DNA from: Dysgonomonas sp. 521 | GTDB lineage: Bacteria; Bacteroidota; Bacteroidia; Bacteroidales; Dysgonomonadaceae | Assembly (NCBI RefSeq): GCF_010501055.1 | Contig: NZ_QVMO01000038.1 | Location: forward strand, 9,612-46,843 | Direction: 5' to 3' | Length of the DNA: 37,232 nucleotides | In this document: positions 16,736 to 24,924 of the stretch, piece by piece | Position numbering within the stretch: position 1 is the stretch's first letter | Layout of the letters: every line of letters begins with the position of its first letter | Program-made: the position numbers and the translations under genes | Notes under the pieces: model-generated | Seen by the model: the letters and a program-made list of their open reading frames with translations, nothing else | What the model was told of the DNA's origin: nothing | Databases searched by the model: none

Positions 16736-18199
16736 TCAGTTCAGTTCGCTCACATCATTTATCCCGTTACGGTCAAACAATATCCGGTATTTCTTATAAT
16801 ATTCGTCCTCGTCAGACTGGCACTGGATGATGAAATAAAGAGAGTAAACCTTATTTCCTTCGATGGTTTCGTACCCGTTCTCTGCATTTGGCAAGTGAAG
16901 GGGGATATATGGATTATCCATTTTCTGTGTAAAATTTATCAGATGAAACCGTGTAATGTCATTAATGCCGGATAAGCGGTATTCCTTGTATTTTTCAATC
17001 TCTTCTTTCGACAGGTTAACCCATTTCCTGTACAAGATTATTTTTTCGTCATATACCTGATTCTCTGCTTCTACAAGAGGGCTTCTCGCCCTGATATTGC
17101 GCACTTCTTCAGGAAGCTTGTTTTCTTCGATAAAATCGAAAGCTTCCTTTATCCAGCCTATCTCCTGTTTACGGATACTTAATTTCAGTTTTGAGTCAAA
17201 ATACTTCTTGCCCAGCTTCGATGAAAAGTAATATCGCATCATATCCTTTATCCTGTCTTTGAACATATAACTGAATACGAGTATCACAAAGAGGTCGGTA
17301 GTGAAATTCCCGAACCGCAATGTAGCGAAAAAAGATATAAGCGTGGCGAATATCATGGCAATACCTGCTGCCACACTATAGTAAAACTGTTCGGCAAACA
17401 GTCCGTCTTTCTTTCGTATGATTTGCAGGAAAAGGTCGCTTTCAACGAATTTTTTCAAAATATTCCGTTGTGTGATTACGAGGCTGTTGTGTTTCTCGTT
17501 CCCTTTTTCGAGCAGCATGAATCCGCGTTTCTTTTTGTGCTCCCTTTCGTCCTCTATCAGTTTATACAGTTCTGTTCTAATCTCATTAAGAGCTGGATTT
17601 CCATCCAATAGTTTCATTATCTGAAAAGCGTATTGCTCTATGATATTCCCCAAAAAGTCATCGCCAAACAGGAAAAAATCCTGCTGCTGTTTCGTAATGT
17701 CAGGCTTGGTCAGTTCATCCCATTTCTCCCTGTACCGGAGGGCTATTTCCCTCACATTGCTTATATAAGCCTGTATGTGTGAAACAACCTTTTCATCGGA
17801 GGTTGTCCTGTTAATGATTTGTACATGGCGCCTCAATGCGCTTTTTACGATGCAAACCAGCATTTTTATCTGGTACACGTAACTTTCCGTAAGGCTTTCA
17901 TCAGTTGGATCCAAAACCAGCGCGTCCATCGCCTTTTGCAAGCGTGGCAGAGGCCCCCGTCCGGTTTTGAGTATCTCCTCCAGAGAATAGACAGGAGTAA
18001 TCAGGCGCAGATTATTCTTTACATCCCTGTAAAAGTCGGATTTCTTATATGTGGAACGGTTAATATCAAGGCTGTTCGGGAGGAACATCCATGTATTAAT
18101 CTGGAACTCATTGATGTCTTTTGGGTTTTTATTCGTAATAAATCCGATTTTAAACTCCAAGGCAAAATTATCGTGAACTTTTACTTCTGTATCTATCAT
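16736..18199 (-). CDS. Uncharacterised protein with two central membrane segments
   Basis: I do not recognise this 487-residue protein. The first 275 residues are predicted to be soluble, with long charged helical stretches (for example YKLIEDEREHKKKRGFMLLEKGN). Two adjacent membrane helices follow at about 277-322 (FYYSVAAGIAMIFATLISFFATLRF, then TTDLFVILVFSYMF). The remaining 165 residues are soluble and end in a beta-like segment (GNKVYSLYFIIQCQSDEDEYYKKYRILFD). The layout suggests a membrane protein with both large domains on the same side. It has no signal peptide or known catalytic motif. It is transcribed leftward and ends 1 bp from the stop of the DUF1801 remnant, which converges on it. 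Confidence 0.75.
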   Translation of the reverse strand: MIDTEVKVHDNFALEFKIGFITNKNPKDINEFQINTWMFLPNSLDINRSTYKKSDFYRDVKNNLRLITPVYSLEEILKTGRGPLPRLQKAMDALVLDPTDESLTESYVYQIKMLVCIVKSALRRHVQIINRTTSDEKVVSHIQAYISNVREIALRYREKWDELTKPDITKQQQDFFLFGDDFLGNIIEQYAFQIMKLLDGNPALNEIRTELYKLIEDEREHKKKRGFMLLEKGNEKHNSLVITQRNILKKFVESDLFLQIIRKKDGLFAEQFYYSVAAGIAMIFATLISFFATLRFGNFTTDLFVILVFSYMFKDRIKDMMRYYFSSKLGKKYFDSKLKLSIRKQEIGWIKEAFDFIEENKLPEEVRNIRARSPLVEAENQVYDEKIILYRKWVNLSKEEIEKYKEYRLSGINDITRFHLINFTQKMDNPYIPLHLPNAENGYETIEGNKVYSLYFIIQCQSDEDEYYKKYRILFDRNGINDVSELN

Positions 18200-18249
18200 A
18201 AGTAGTAAGTTTTCCTGAAAAATTCAGATTAAGCAACGAATACAACATT

Positions 18250-18360
18250 TGATGCCCCGCGTTGGGGTGTATTGCATAATGTCCGAAAAGATAAGCCCTG
18301 CGAAACGGGCGTATGCAATTGGCTACGGCCGAACGCTGTTTCGTCCCCTATGGTGAACAT
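18250..18360. repeat. GC-rich intergenic block with short inverted repeats
   Basis: This block is richer in GC than the flanks. It holds CCCC-GCGTT-GGGG at 18256-18268 and an ATTGCATA / TATGCAAT pair at 18271-18278 and 18313-18320. It resembles dispersed Bacteroidetes intergenic repeats, but no second copy is in this window. No gene is seen. Confidence 0.3.
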
Positions 18361-18388
18361 GTCGTAATAAGTATCGTCTGTTATTCGC

Positions 18389-18859
18389 TTATTGCCACTT
18401 AGTGTAAGGCAGCTTTACCAGCGAAGAATTGTAATAGCGCCTGTCTCCTGTTACCTCTTTTCCCAGCCAGTTGGGTTTTTCAAACTGCTCGTCTTCTGAG
18501 GAAAGCTCTATTTCGGCAATTATCAATCCTTCGTTTTCACCGTGAAATTCATCCACCTCAAAGGTGTGCCTGCCACTTCGTATATAGTAGCGAACTTTGT
18601 CTATCATTCCCGGTTCACACAATTTCAGTAATTCGCGGGCATCTGTTATGGATATTTCTTTCTCCCACTCGAAACGGGTAACACCCGATTCGTTACTCTT
18701 TCCCTTTATAGTGATATAAGCCTTATCCCCTTTGATCCGCACCCTTACGGTGCGCCCTGTTACGGAGGACAGGTAGCCTTGTACTACTTCTTCGTAAGCG
18801 GAGGCATATTGTTTAAAGTCTCCATTAACCAGAAACTTACGCTCTATTTCCAGTGCCAT
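18389..18859 (-). CDS. CYTH-domain (triphosphate tunnel) protein
   Basis: The 156-residue protein begins MALEIERKFLV, carrying the EIERK (ExExK) motif that defines the CYTH/triphosphate tunnel metalloenzyme superfamily. Conserved charged strands follow: GYLSSVTGRTVRVRIKGDKAYITIK (residues 28-52), RFEWEKEI, VRYYIRSGRHTFEVDEFHGENEGL and IAEIELSSEDEQF. Small bacterial members hydrolyse inorganic triphosphate or similar linear triphosphates with a divalent metal; the substrate here cannot be read from sequence. It is cytoplasmic. It starts 3 bp after the stop codon of the DUF4831 gene, so the two form an operon. Confidence 0.9.
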   Translation of the reverse strand: MALEIERKFLVNGDFKQYASAYEEVVQGYLSSVTGRTVRVRIKGDKAYITIKGKSNESGVTRFEWEKEISITDARELLKLCEPGMIDKVRYYIRSGRHTFEVDEFHGENEGLIIAEIELSSEDEQFEKPNWLGKEVTGDRRYYNSSLVKLPYTKWQ

Positions 18860-18862
18860 GTA

Positions 18863-19939
18863 TTATTGTATTATCTGTTTTATTGCTCCTAAATCGGGGT
18901 AGAAAATGACTTTTACAGGCAGCTTGTTGTTATCAAACATCTTTGGAACCAAAACATCCTGCACGCCGTACTGCGCTATATCGCATTCTTTATTAACATA
19001 GTCCTTGCTGTTGAATGTTATTTTCAGGCCGGCTTTGTTGGGGATGTTGTAAATGATTCCCGCGGAGAATTTCTTCTCCATATCCTTTTCTTCTTTAGGT
19101 GTCAATATCGGTTTTTCTATTGGATTTCTGTTCTTCAGGGAAAAGTATACAGGCGCGCCGGAGAGGTCATTTGCGTCTACTACACCCAGTTTAGATGAGA
19201 ACCGGAAGATTATCCGGCTTTCTATATCCTTTTCATCGGGTATTATCGTGAATTGCCTTGTTCCAGTCTCGGTCGTTTCTGTTCCTGCAAACATGGCTGT
19301 GAGAGCTTTTTCCTGTTCATCGAGTTGTGACATTACCAGCTTGTAGGCATTGCCGTCAGGAGGCATATTGTCGGCATCGCCTGTCAGGATATTTGTGCGG
19401 CTTTCCCTCAGGCGGTATATCTGTTTGGCGATTAATTCGGCTTGTTTGGCTGTAGAGCCTGCACGCAGGATTTCTTCGGAAAGGAAACTGCGTGGGTTCA
19501 ACGTTGCCTCCGGCGCTTTTATCGGTGTCTGTCCTGTTATTTCTTTCGGGAACGTGTAATCATCGTTTATTGCGCATATAAGCCCGTCTTTTGTCAGTGT
19601 AACGAAAGGGGCTGTTGTGTTCGACCGGAATTCCACCAGATATGATTTATCTTTATCTACTATTCCCTTCGTTGTAGCGTCCACATTGTCGAGTGTATAG
19701 CTTACGCTGTTTTCGGTTATGGGATTTGATATACTCAGGTAACGTTCGGCGTATTGGTAGAATTCACCGGCTTTCCGGGTTGTTTTTGTATAATTTACTG
19801 TAACTTCAACAGTCGTTTTAGGCAGTGAATAGGCTACGCCATAATTATTCCCTTTTATCGCACTCATTTTCACCGTGTTTTGTGCCGGGAGTATGCCTAT
19901 GCCGATAGCAAAAAAGAATATTAAACTCAGATGTCTCAT
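18863..19939 (-). CDS. Exported DUF4831-family protein
   Basis: This 358-residue protein has a clear signal peptide (LSLIFFFAIGIGILPAQ). It matches the Bacteroidetes DUF4831 family. Shared segments include YGVAYSLPKTTVEVTVNYTKTTRKAGEFYQYAERYL at residues 33-68 and a TNILTGDADNMPPDG segment near 183. ALTAMFAGTETTETGTRQFTIIPDE follows near 212-236 and RIIFRFSSKLGVVDANDLSGAPVYFSL near 241. The function is unknown; family members are beta-rich and probably periplasmic. It is first in a two-gene leftward operon with the CYTH protein. A TAGCTTTG box at 20057-20050 (read leftward) may be its promoter, giving a leader of about 105 bases. Confidence 0.85.
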   Translation of the reverse strand: MRHLSLIFFFAIGIGILPAQNTVKMSAIKGNNYGVAYSLPKTTVEVTVNYTKTTRKAGEFYQYAERYLSISNPITENSVSYTLDNVDATTKGIVDKDKSYLVEFRSNTTAPFVTLTKDGLICAINDDYTFPKEITGQTPIKAPEATLNPRSFLSEEILRAGSTAKQAELIAKQIYRLRESRTNILTGDADNMPPDGNAYKLVMSQLDEQEKALTAMFAGTETTETGTRQFTIIPDEKDIESRIIFRFSSKLGVVDANDLSGAPVYFSLKNRNPIEKPILTPKEEKDMEKKFSAGIIYNIPNKAGLKITFNSKDYVNKECDIAQYGVQDVLVPKMFDNNKLPVKVIFYPDLGAIKQIIQ

Positions 19940-20049
19940 AAGTCCTTTATTTTTAAAAGATGGTCACAGACCTGTTTGTTCCTGTAAATAAAGTAATAAT
20001 AAGGTGTAGGCCGAAATCTTTTATTCAGTCCTGTCGTTTATTATTATCA

Positions 20050-20057
20050 CAAAGCTA
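20050..20057 (-). promoter_or_regulatory. Possible -7 box of the DUF4831-CYTH operon
   Basis: Read leftward, TAGCTTTG fits TAnnTTTG. It is 110 bp from the start codon at 19939. The -33 element is not obvious. Confidence 0.35.
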
Positions 20058-20097
20058 ATTATTTTTTGTGAAATTTTCTATTTGCCTTCTTTTAATC

Positions 20098-20134
20098 CAG
20101 GGCAACCACACCAAAATTAATTTAGGTTGCCCTG
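20098..20134. promoter_or_regulatory. Strong hairpin in a divergent promoter region
   Basis: CAGGGCAACC pairs perfectly with GGTTGCCCTG over 10 bp with a 17-base AT-rich loop. On the plus strand a T-rich tract follows, like a terminator. Yet genes on both sides point away from it, so no obvious transcript needs terminating here. It could be an operator, an attenuator, or the end of an unseen small RNA. Confidence 0.45.
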
Positions 20135-20172
20135 TAATTTTATTTTTTTCCTGAAAAAAAATTCCTTTTTTT

Positions 20173-20197
20173 GTAACACTCCATTTTTCAATTCGTA
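20173..20197 (+). promoter_or_regulatory. ECF-type promoter candidate for the sigma-factor operon
   Basis: GTAAC at 20173-20177 and CGTA at 20194-20197 are separated by 16 bp. This is the usual architecture of ECF sigma promoters (AAC -35 motif, CGT-type -10). It lies about 48 bp before the sigma-factor start codon and suggests autoregulation, which is an inference. Confidence 0.35.
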
Positions 20198-20244
20198 GAT
20201 ATTGATAGAAGGGTAACTAATAAACAGGCTTGTGGCCTTAATGA

Positions 20245-20775
20245 ATGATAAGCTTCGATTCTAATATTATAGAGCAATGTAAAATGGGACAACATAAAGC
20301 CCAGATGCAGTTATACTCCACTTTCTATAAGAGGGTATACAATGCATGTTACAGGGTTCTGTATGATAGCCTCGAAGCGGAAGACGCGATGCAGGAGAGT
20401 TTTTTGAAAGCATTTTCCTCTCTGGGCGACTATAAGGAGTCGGTGCCTTTCGAGGCATGGCTCGTTAGGATCGGGATTAATACATCGATTGATAAACTCA
20501 GGAAAAAAAGCCTGGAAACGGTCAATCTGTATGAAAATATAAACTATGATGTAGAAGATTCGGATGAAAGTGACGAATGGGAGCAAATACTGGATAAGGT
20601 GGAACAGGTAAAGGCGGCAATAACCCGACTGCCCGAAACAAGCCGGTTAATCATCAATCTATATCTGATTGAAGGCTATGACCACGAAGAAATCAGTGAG
20701 ATTTTAAATATTGCGCCCGGAACGGTGCGTATACAATATATGAGAGCTAAGCAGAAATTGTTGGAACTTATTTGA
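20245..20775 (+). CDS. ECF-type RNA polymerase sigma factor
   Basis: The 176-residue protein has the two domains of an extracytoplasmic-function sigma factor. Region 2 (residues 18-85) includes YNACYRVLYDSLEAEDAMQESFLKAF and VPFEAWLVRIGINTSIDKLRKK. Region 4 (about 125-175) includes LPETSRLIINLYLIEGYDHEEISEIL and PGTVRIQYMRAKQKL, a helix-turn-helix that reads the -35 element. It directs RNA polymerase to a small regulon, usually in response to an envelope signal. The start at 20245 gives MISFDSNII; an ATG at 20241 is out of frame. The next gene begins 17 bp later, and two exported surface proteins follow, implying a cassette that controls its own surface products. Confidence 0.93.
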   Translation: MISFDSNIIEQCKMGQHKAQMQLYSTFYKRVYNACYRVLYDSLEAEDAMQESFLKAFSSLGDYKESVPFEAWLVRIGINTSIDKLRKKSLETVNLYENINYDVEDSDESDEWEQILDKVEQVKAAITRLPETSRLIINLYLIEGYDHEEISEILNIAPGTVRIQYMRAKQKLLELI

Positions 20776-20792
20776 GAGAAAGGGATACTGTA

Positions 20793-21329
20793 ATGGATAA
20801 TATAAGAAAAAAAATAGAAGGGGACAGGGATTTATTCGATGACAAGGAACCATCTCTTGGTCATGCAGGCCGATTTGAGGCTTTGCTGAAAAAACAGGTG
20901 AAGCCTGAGGCAAAACGTGCGAAGAGGGTAAAGCTAATTAGCATATTCTCCGTTGCCGCGTCCATCGCCGTTTTGATAGCTGTGGCCATAAGGGTGTACA
21001 CGCCGGGAGATATTGGGGATAGCATCCCTGTTCCTACAGAAATCAATGCTTCCGATGAATTTAGAACGACAAATTCATTCTATAACCAGCAGATGGAAGA
21101 GAAGATCGCGGATATTATGTGCAAACTGGCATACACCGATTCCGAGAATCAGGAACGGTTAACAAAGGATATACAACGGATAGTAGCCAGTAATGAAGAT
21201 TTTGTAAAAGAAATAGCCAGTAATGAAGATCAGGAAATGGCGATACACTATCTGGTAAAGCATTATAAGACAAATATTAATGTTTTGGAAAATATAGACG
21301 AAAAATTGGGCAAACATACCAAATGCTAA
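20793..21329 (+). CDS. Probable anti-sigma factor, single-pass membrane protein
   Basis: The 178-residue protein (ATG at 20793) has a charged cytoplasmic part to about residue 46. One membrane helix follows (LISIFSVAASIAVLIAVAIRVY, about 47-68), then an outer helical domain rich in acidic residues. A longer frame opens at a TTG (20772) overlapping the sigma-factor stop, but the ATG after GATACTGTA is the more natural start. Topology and position immediately after an ECF sigma gene argue for an anti-sigma factor that holds the sigma at the membrane. The sequence is too diverged to name a zinc-binding or other known anti-sigma domain, and the two Cys residues (one at the C-terminus) do not form such a motif. 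Confidence 0.65.
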   Translation: MDNIRKKIEGDRDLFDDKEPSLGHAGRFEALLKKQVKPEAKRAKRVKLISIFSVAASIAVLIAVAIRVYTPGDIGDSIPVPTEINASDEFRTTNSFYNQQMEEKIADIMCKLAYTDSENQERLTKDIQRIVASNEDFVKEIASNEDQEMAIHYLVKHYKTNINVLENIDEKLGKHTKC

Positions 21330-21430
21330 GATTGCAAACCTGTTTGCTAATAATGAAAGCCGAACAATAAGAAAAAAATTATAACTCAAAATATATCATA
21401 AACTCATCCTGTTACTTAATACTACAAGCA

Positions 21431-22738
21431 ATGAAAAAATATATATTACTTATCAGTTTATGCTGTTTTGCTTTTTTACAATCAGAAGCAATTACAGAGA
21501 TGATAGAAAGCATGCCTCAGGATACTATCCGGATATATAAAGGCAAGAAGAACCTTGACGGCTCCAATGTTATTGTAATCCCAAACTTTGAAGAATATAC
21601 AGTTGATCCGGATGCTTTCGATTTCGATTTCGACATTGACACCAGTCAGTTGTTGGCAATGAAAGAGAATTTTAAGAATATGGAGTCTTTCGATTTCGGC
21701 GAATTGAAAGAGAACCTGAAAGCAAATAAAGAAAATCTGTCGAAACAGGTGAGGATATATAACTATAATTACAATTTTGGAAACCCGGATGGATTTTCTG
21801 TGGAGCAAAAAGGCGGAAACCCAAAACAGATTGATAATAAAAAATTTTCAAATATCTCCGGGATTGATTTTTCCCATCAATATGGGAATATTGTAATCAG
21901 GGAATCGAAATCTAAAAATGTAGAACTGGAGATTCAGTATTTTGGCGATTACATCCAGAAAAGCGCTGTTGTTTCTTCTGTAAAGGATGGGCAGCTTACA
22001 ATAAGAAGCAAGAGTTCGGGGGCAAATCCTATCAACTTTATTGTAAATATTCCCCGTAACACAAAGCTAAATATCAACCTGCGATACGGGAAAGTAAAAA
22101 TGAATAACTTCCAGTCTCAATTTACGGCGGATTTATCCTATAGCACTCTCGATGCGGAAGAATTTTCGGCAATTAAGCCTGTTATTAAAGACAGATACGG
22201 AAAAGTGACTATCGACAAGTTGCAGGATATTGACCTGTCAGCCTCTTACTCTAAAGTAAGAATAGGCAAAGTGAACAGATTGGATGTTTCGGGTGCATAC
22301 AGTGACTTTGTTGTAGACGATGTACGTACTATTTCTACAGGGCAAAAATCGATGTCAGGAGAATTTAAAGTTGGTACATTGGGAGATATGGACGGGAAGT
22401 TCAACTATGCGGATATATCTGTGGACAAACTCCAGTCGGGTATGCGGATCTCCTGTAATTATTCAGACATAAAGATTAAGTCCTTTTCGCAAAAGTCGAG
22501 TGTTAGTGTAAAAGGGAATTATTCGGACGTTGTACTAAATATTCCCGATAATATGAGTGCGTCTTTCGATATTCAGCTGGGGCAGGGAGATCTGGATGTT
22601 TCAAATAAACATAAAGTAAAATATTCAGAACAAAGCAGTACATCTTCCCGGATGGTAAAAAAGGGGCGAATAGGGTCGAAAACCCCAACGATAACGATAG
22701 GCATATCAGGTAACTATGGGGATGTGAAAATCCGCTAA
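21431..22738 (+). CDS. Exported beta-repeat protein (DUF4097-like) of the ECF operon
   Basis: The 435-residue protein has a signal peptide (YILLISLCCFAFLQSEA). An acidic, Asp/Phe-rich segment lies at about 55-105 (DPDAFDFDFDIDTSQL). From about 140 onward is a series of short beta repeats such as FSHQYGNIVIRE, NLRYGKVKMNNF, DLSYSTLDAEEF, KDRYGKVTID, SASYSKVRIGKV and SGAYSDFVVDDV, ending in GNYGDVKIR. This pattern of small aromatic-Gly/Ser turns fits DUF4097-type right-handed beta-helix proteins of the adhesin-like class. It is likely periplasmic or on the cell surface. It is third in the ECF operon, 101 bp after the anti-sigma candidate, and is followed by a GIN-domain lipoprotein. The exact role is unknown. 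Confidence 0.78.
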   Translation: MKKYILLISLCCFAFLQSEAITEMIESMPQDTIRIYKGKKNLDGSNVIVIPNFEEYTVDPDAFDFDFDIDTSQLLAMKENFKNMESFDFGELKENLKANKENLSKQVRIYNYNYNFGNPDGFSVEQKGGNPKQIDNKKFSNISGIDFSHQYGNIVIRESKSKNVELEIQYFGDYIQKSAVVSSVKDGQLTIRSKSSGANPINFIVNIPRNTKLNINLRYGKVKMNNFQSQFTADLSYSTLDAEEFSAIKPVIKDRYGKVTIDKLQDIDLSASYSKVRIGKVNRLDVSGAYSDFVVDDVRTISTGQKSMSGEFKVGTLGDMDGKFNYADISVDKLQSGMRISCNYSDIKIKSFSQKSSVSVKGNYSDVVLNIPDNMSASFDIQLGQGDLDVSNKHKVKYSEQSSTSSRMVKKGRIGSKTPTITIGISGNYGDVKIR

Positions 22739-22763
22739 TCTAATGAATTAAAATATAATGTGT

Positions 22764-23450
22764 ATGAAAACAGTTAGTAGCGTTATTATATTGAGCTTGA
22801 TTGTACTGTTTAGCTCTTGTGGAACAACAAAAACGGCGGACAGGGAAAAATTCACGGTTAGCCCCTATGGCACTGTTGTCAGTAGTGCAGGTATAGAGGT
22901 CTATTTCTCTCATGCGAAATCGTATACGGCAGATGTAGATAAAGGAGATAAGATAAATGTTTCTGTTAGAGATGGCTCTCTGATACTGAGCCGGAGAGGC
23001 GGAGGCAGAAGCGGCGGCACAAAAGTGTATCTATCGGCGGAGAAGCTGGATGCCGTGATCCTGTCCGGAGGTTCACGGTTCTTTTCCGATGAACTGAAGA
23101 ATGTGAAGAAAATATCGCTTACCACTTCGGGTGGCTCCGGTGTTGATATAAAAAAGATTGATATAGATGAATGTAATATTGCAGCTTCCGGAGGTTCCGC
23201 TTGTAGTATAAGGCAAATAAAAACCCGGAGATTAAATGTTGCGTCCTCCGGTGGTAGCACCGCTAATATTGAGACAAAAAGAGCGGACAATGTCAATGTG
23301 GCGGCTAGCGGCGGCTCTAATGTAACGCTTACCGGTTCTGCCGATAATATTTCCGCCAGTGCCTCTGGTAGTGCCAGTATCAACGTCACTGGATTGAAAT
23401 ACAAAAATATAAATACCAATCAGTCCGGAAGGGGTAATATACGAAAATAA
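22764..23450 (+). CDS. GIN-domain (DUF2807) lipoprotein
   Basis: The protein starts MKTVSSVIILSLIVLFSSCGTT, with a lipobox ending at LFSSC, so it is probably a membrane-anchored lipoprotein. I use the ATG at 22764; an upstream in-frame ATG at 22758 adds two residues. The rest is a head GIN domain (DUF2807): successive GGS/SGGS turns (LDAVILSGGSRFFS, LTTSGGSGVD, IAASGGSACS, VASSGGSTAN, VAASGGSNVT, SASGSASIN) consistent with a right-handed beta-helix. In Bacteroidetes these accompany DUF4097-type proteins and ECF sigma factors. The ligand is unknown. It lies 25 bp after the previous gene and closes the operon. Confidence 0.88.
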   Translation: MKTVSSVIILSLIVLFSSCGTTKTADREKFTVSPYGTVVSSAGIEVYFSHAKSYTADVDKGDKINVSVRDGSLILSRRGGGRSGGTKVYLSAEKLDAVILSGGSRFFSDELKNVKKISLTTSGGSGVDIKKIDIDECNIAASGGSACSIRQIKTRRLNVASSGGSTANIETKRADNVNVAASGGSNVTLTGSADNISASASGSASINVTGLKYKNINTNQSGRGNIRK

Positions 23451-23505
23451 AGAATTGATAGTTTAGTGGATGAGCAGCTGAGAGAGTGACTTTCGGCTGT
23501 TTTTC

Positions 23506-24792
23506 TTATATAGAAAAGAGTTCGACTATTGATTTAAAAAATAAAGATATGGTTCTCAGTGTCGAGATAAGTAAGCTGTTTGATGCAGCTTCATTTAGAC
23601 AGAAAGTGAAATTATTTGATACACCAATGAATATCATTAGAAAAGCCACACTTGATTTAGTAGGAGGTAAAATCATATCAGCCTGTTGGTTAATTCTGAA
23701 AGCCAGCTTATTTATTATTGGAGGGAATAGATTTTCCAATAAATGAAAAGGTACGATTAAGAAAATAGCGAATGAGCTTGCCGAGAGATAGAAGAATATA
23801 CGGGCAAAGTCACAAGATAGGATGCAAAATACAGGAAAAAGACAAAATAATTGAAATAAAAAAACAGAAGACAATATTGTTTTGTGTTTTTCTGTATAGA
23901 TGTTTGGTTTTTTCCTAAAAACCAGTAAAACATTAACTGAAATATAATAAATAACAGGGAGAATAATTGCCCACATAAGTAAAGTCCATATTGAATCTTC
24001 AGTAATGGTAAAGAAATTGTTTAGGAAGTGCATTTTAAAAATTTGCACTCCGTCCCATCCTAAAGCACTGACCGCAGGACCTATAGACGATATTCCGTCA
24101 GGTAATACCTGCTGCCAAGAATTCCATATAGATACTGCCGTATTTTCATCTCCATGTGCAATAGTGACTATTATAAATATAAAGACAGCAGGAAATAAAC
24201 ATGCAAAGGAATAACTGCAAGCAAGATAATTACCTTTAGGTTTAAAATGATTAAATAATAATAGAAAGAGGATCGGAAGAGAGAAGAAGATAAAGACCTC
24301 ATGATTCAATATAACAAATATTGATAATAAATTAATTAATAATATTCTTATAATAAAATGAGTATTTATTTTATTGTAAACTAATAAAATAAGTATAAAG
24401 AAGAGAATCATCAGGTTGTCTTTGCGAACCCAAAAATGTAGTATGGGCAATTCACTTATAATATGAGCTCCACAAAAAAAGCATAAAGGCAGAATATATA
24501 ACGAATAACCCTTTCGTCTGAAAGCATACACAAAGAACGAACATACCAATATGAATAAAACAGTACATAATATTTTTACTGTCAGTATAATATCAAGATT
24601 GTAATTTTTTGCAAGGTAATATAATACTTCTCCTAATAACCCCCTTCTGACAAATCCTCCCTGATAATTGATCATAAACTCGGATATTTGCCAGCTACTG
24701 TATGTGTATGGGAAAAGTATACCTTGAATGAAGTTGTATATCAGCCCGATAAGGAATATGATAAAAAGAGTGTTCAGTATTTTTGTTCTCAT
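23506..24792 (-). CDS. AT-rich polytopic membrane protein, uncharacterised
   Basis: The 428-residue protein has around ten to eleven hydrophobic segments. The sequence YSSWQISEFMINYQGGFVRRGLLGEVLYYL (residues 31-60) and the later CDFARIFFY (about 325) occur in a family of bacterial polytopic proteins often linked to surface-polysaccharide loci, whose role is not established. Topology resembles GT-C glycosyltransferases or polysaccharide polymerases, but no diagnostic catalytic motif is clear. Base composition is much more AT-rich than the neighbours; the stretch 24300-24400 is almost all A and T. This suggests acquisition from another source or relaxed selection. It is leftward, convergent with the GIN gene and divergent from gltX, and forms no operon. 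Confidence 0.7.
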   Translation of the reverse strand: MRTKILNTLFIIFLIGLIYNFIQGILFPYTYSSWQISEFMINYQGGFVRRGLLGEVLYYLAKNYNLDIILTVKILCTVLFILVCSFFVYAFRRKGYSLYILPLCFFCGAHIISELPILHFWVRKDNLMILFFILILLVYNKINTHFIIRILLINLLSIFVILNHEVFIFFSLPILFLLLFNHFKPKGNYLACSYSFACLFPAVFIFIIVTIAHGDENTAVSIWNSWQQVLPDGISSIGPAVSALGWDGVQIFKMHFLNNFFTITEDSIWTLLMWAIILPVIYYISVNVLLVFRKKPNIYTEKHKTILSSVFLFQLFCLFPVFCILSCDFARIFFYLSASSFAIFLIVPFHLLENLFPPIINKLAFRINQQADMILPPTKSSVAFLMIFIGVSNNFTFCLNEAASNSLLISTLRTISLFFKSIVELFSI

Positions 24793-24892
24793 GCTTATAG
24801 AAAAATTTCTGCCAAAAGTACTAAAAAATAATGATATATAAACATTTACGAATATCTCTTTCGTTGTAGCCGTTAGTTTGCAATATTTTGTA

Positions 24893-24900
24893 TAATTTTG
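24893..24900 (+). promoter_or_regulatory. -7 box of the gltX-waaA operon
   Basis: TAATTTTG matches the -7 consensus TAnnTTTG, 24 bp before the gltX ATG at 24925. The upstream TTTG at 24877-24880 is too close for a canonical -33 element. Confidence 0.5.
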
Positions 24901-24924
24901 TAGCTTCTTTAAAAAATATAAAGT

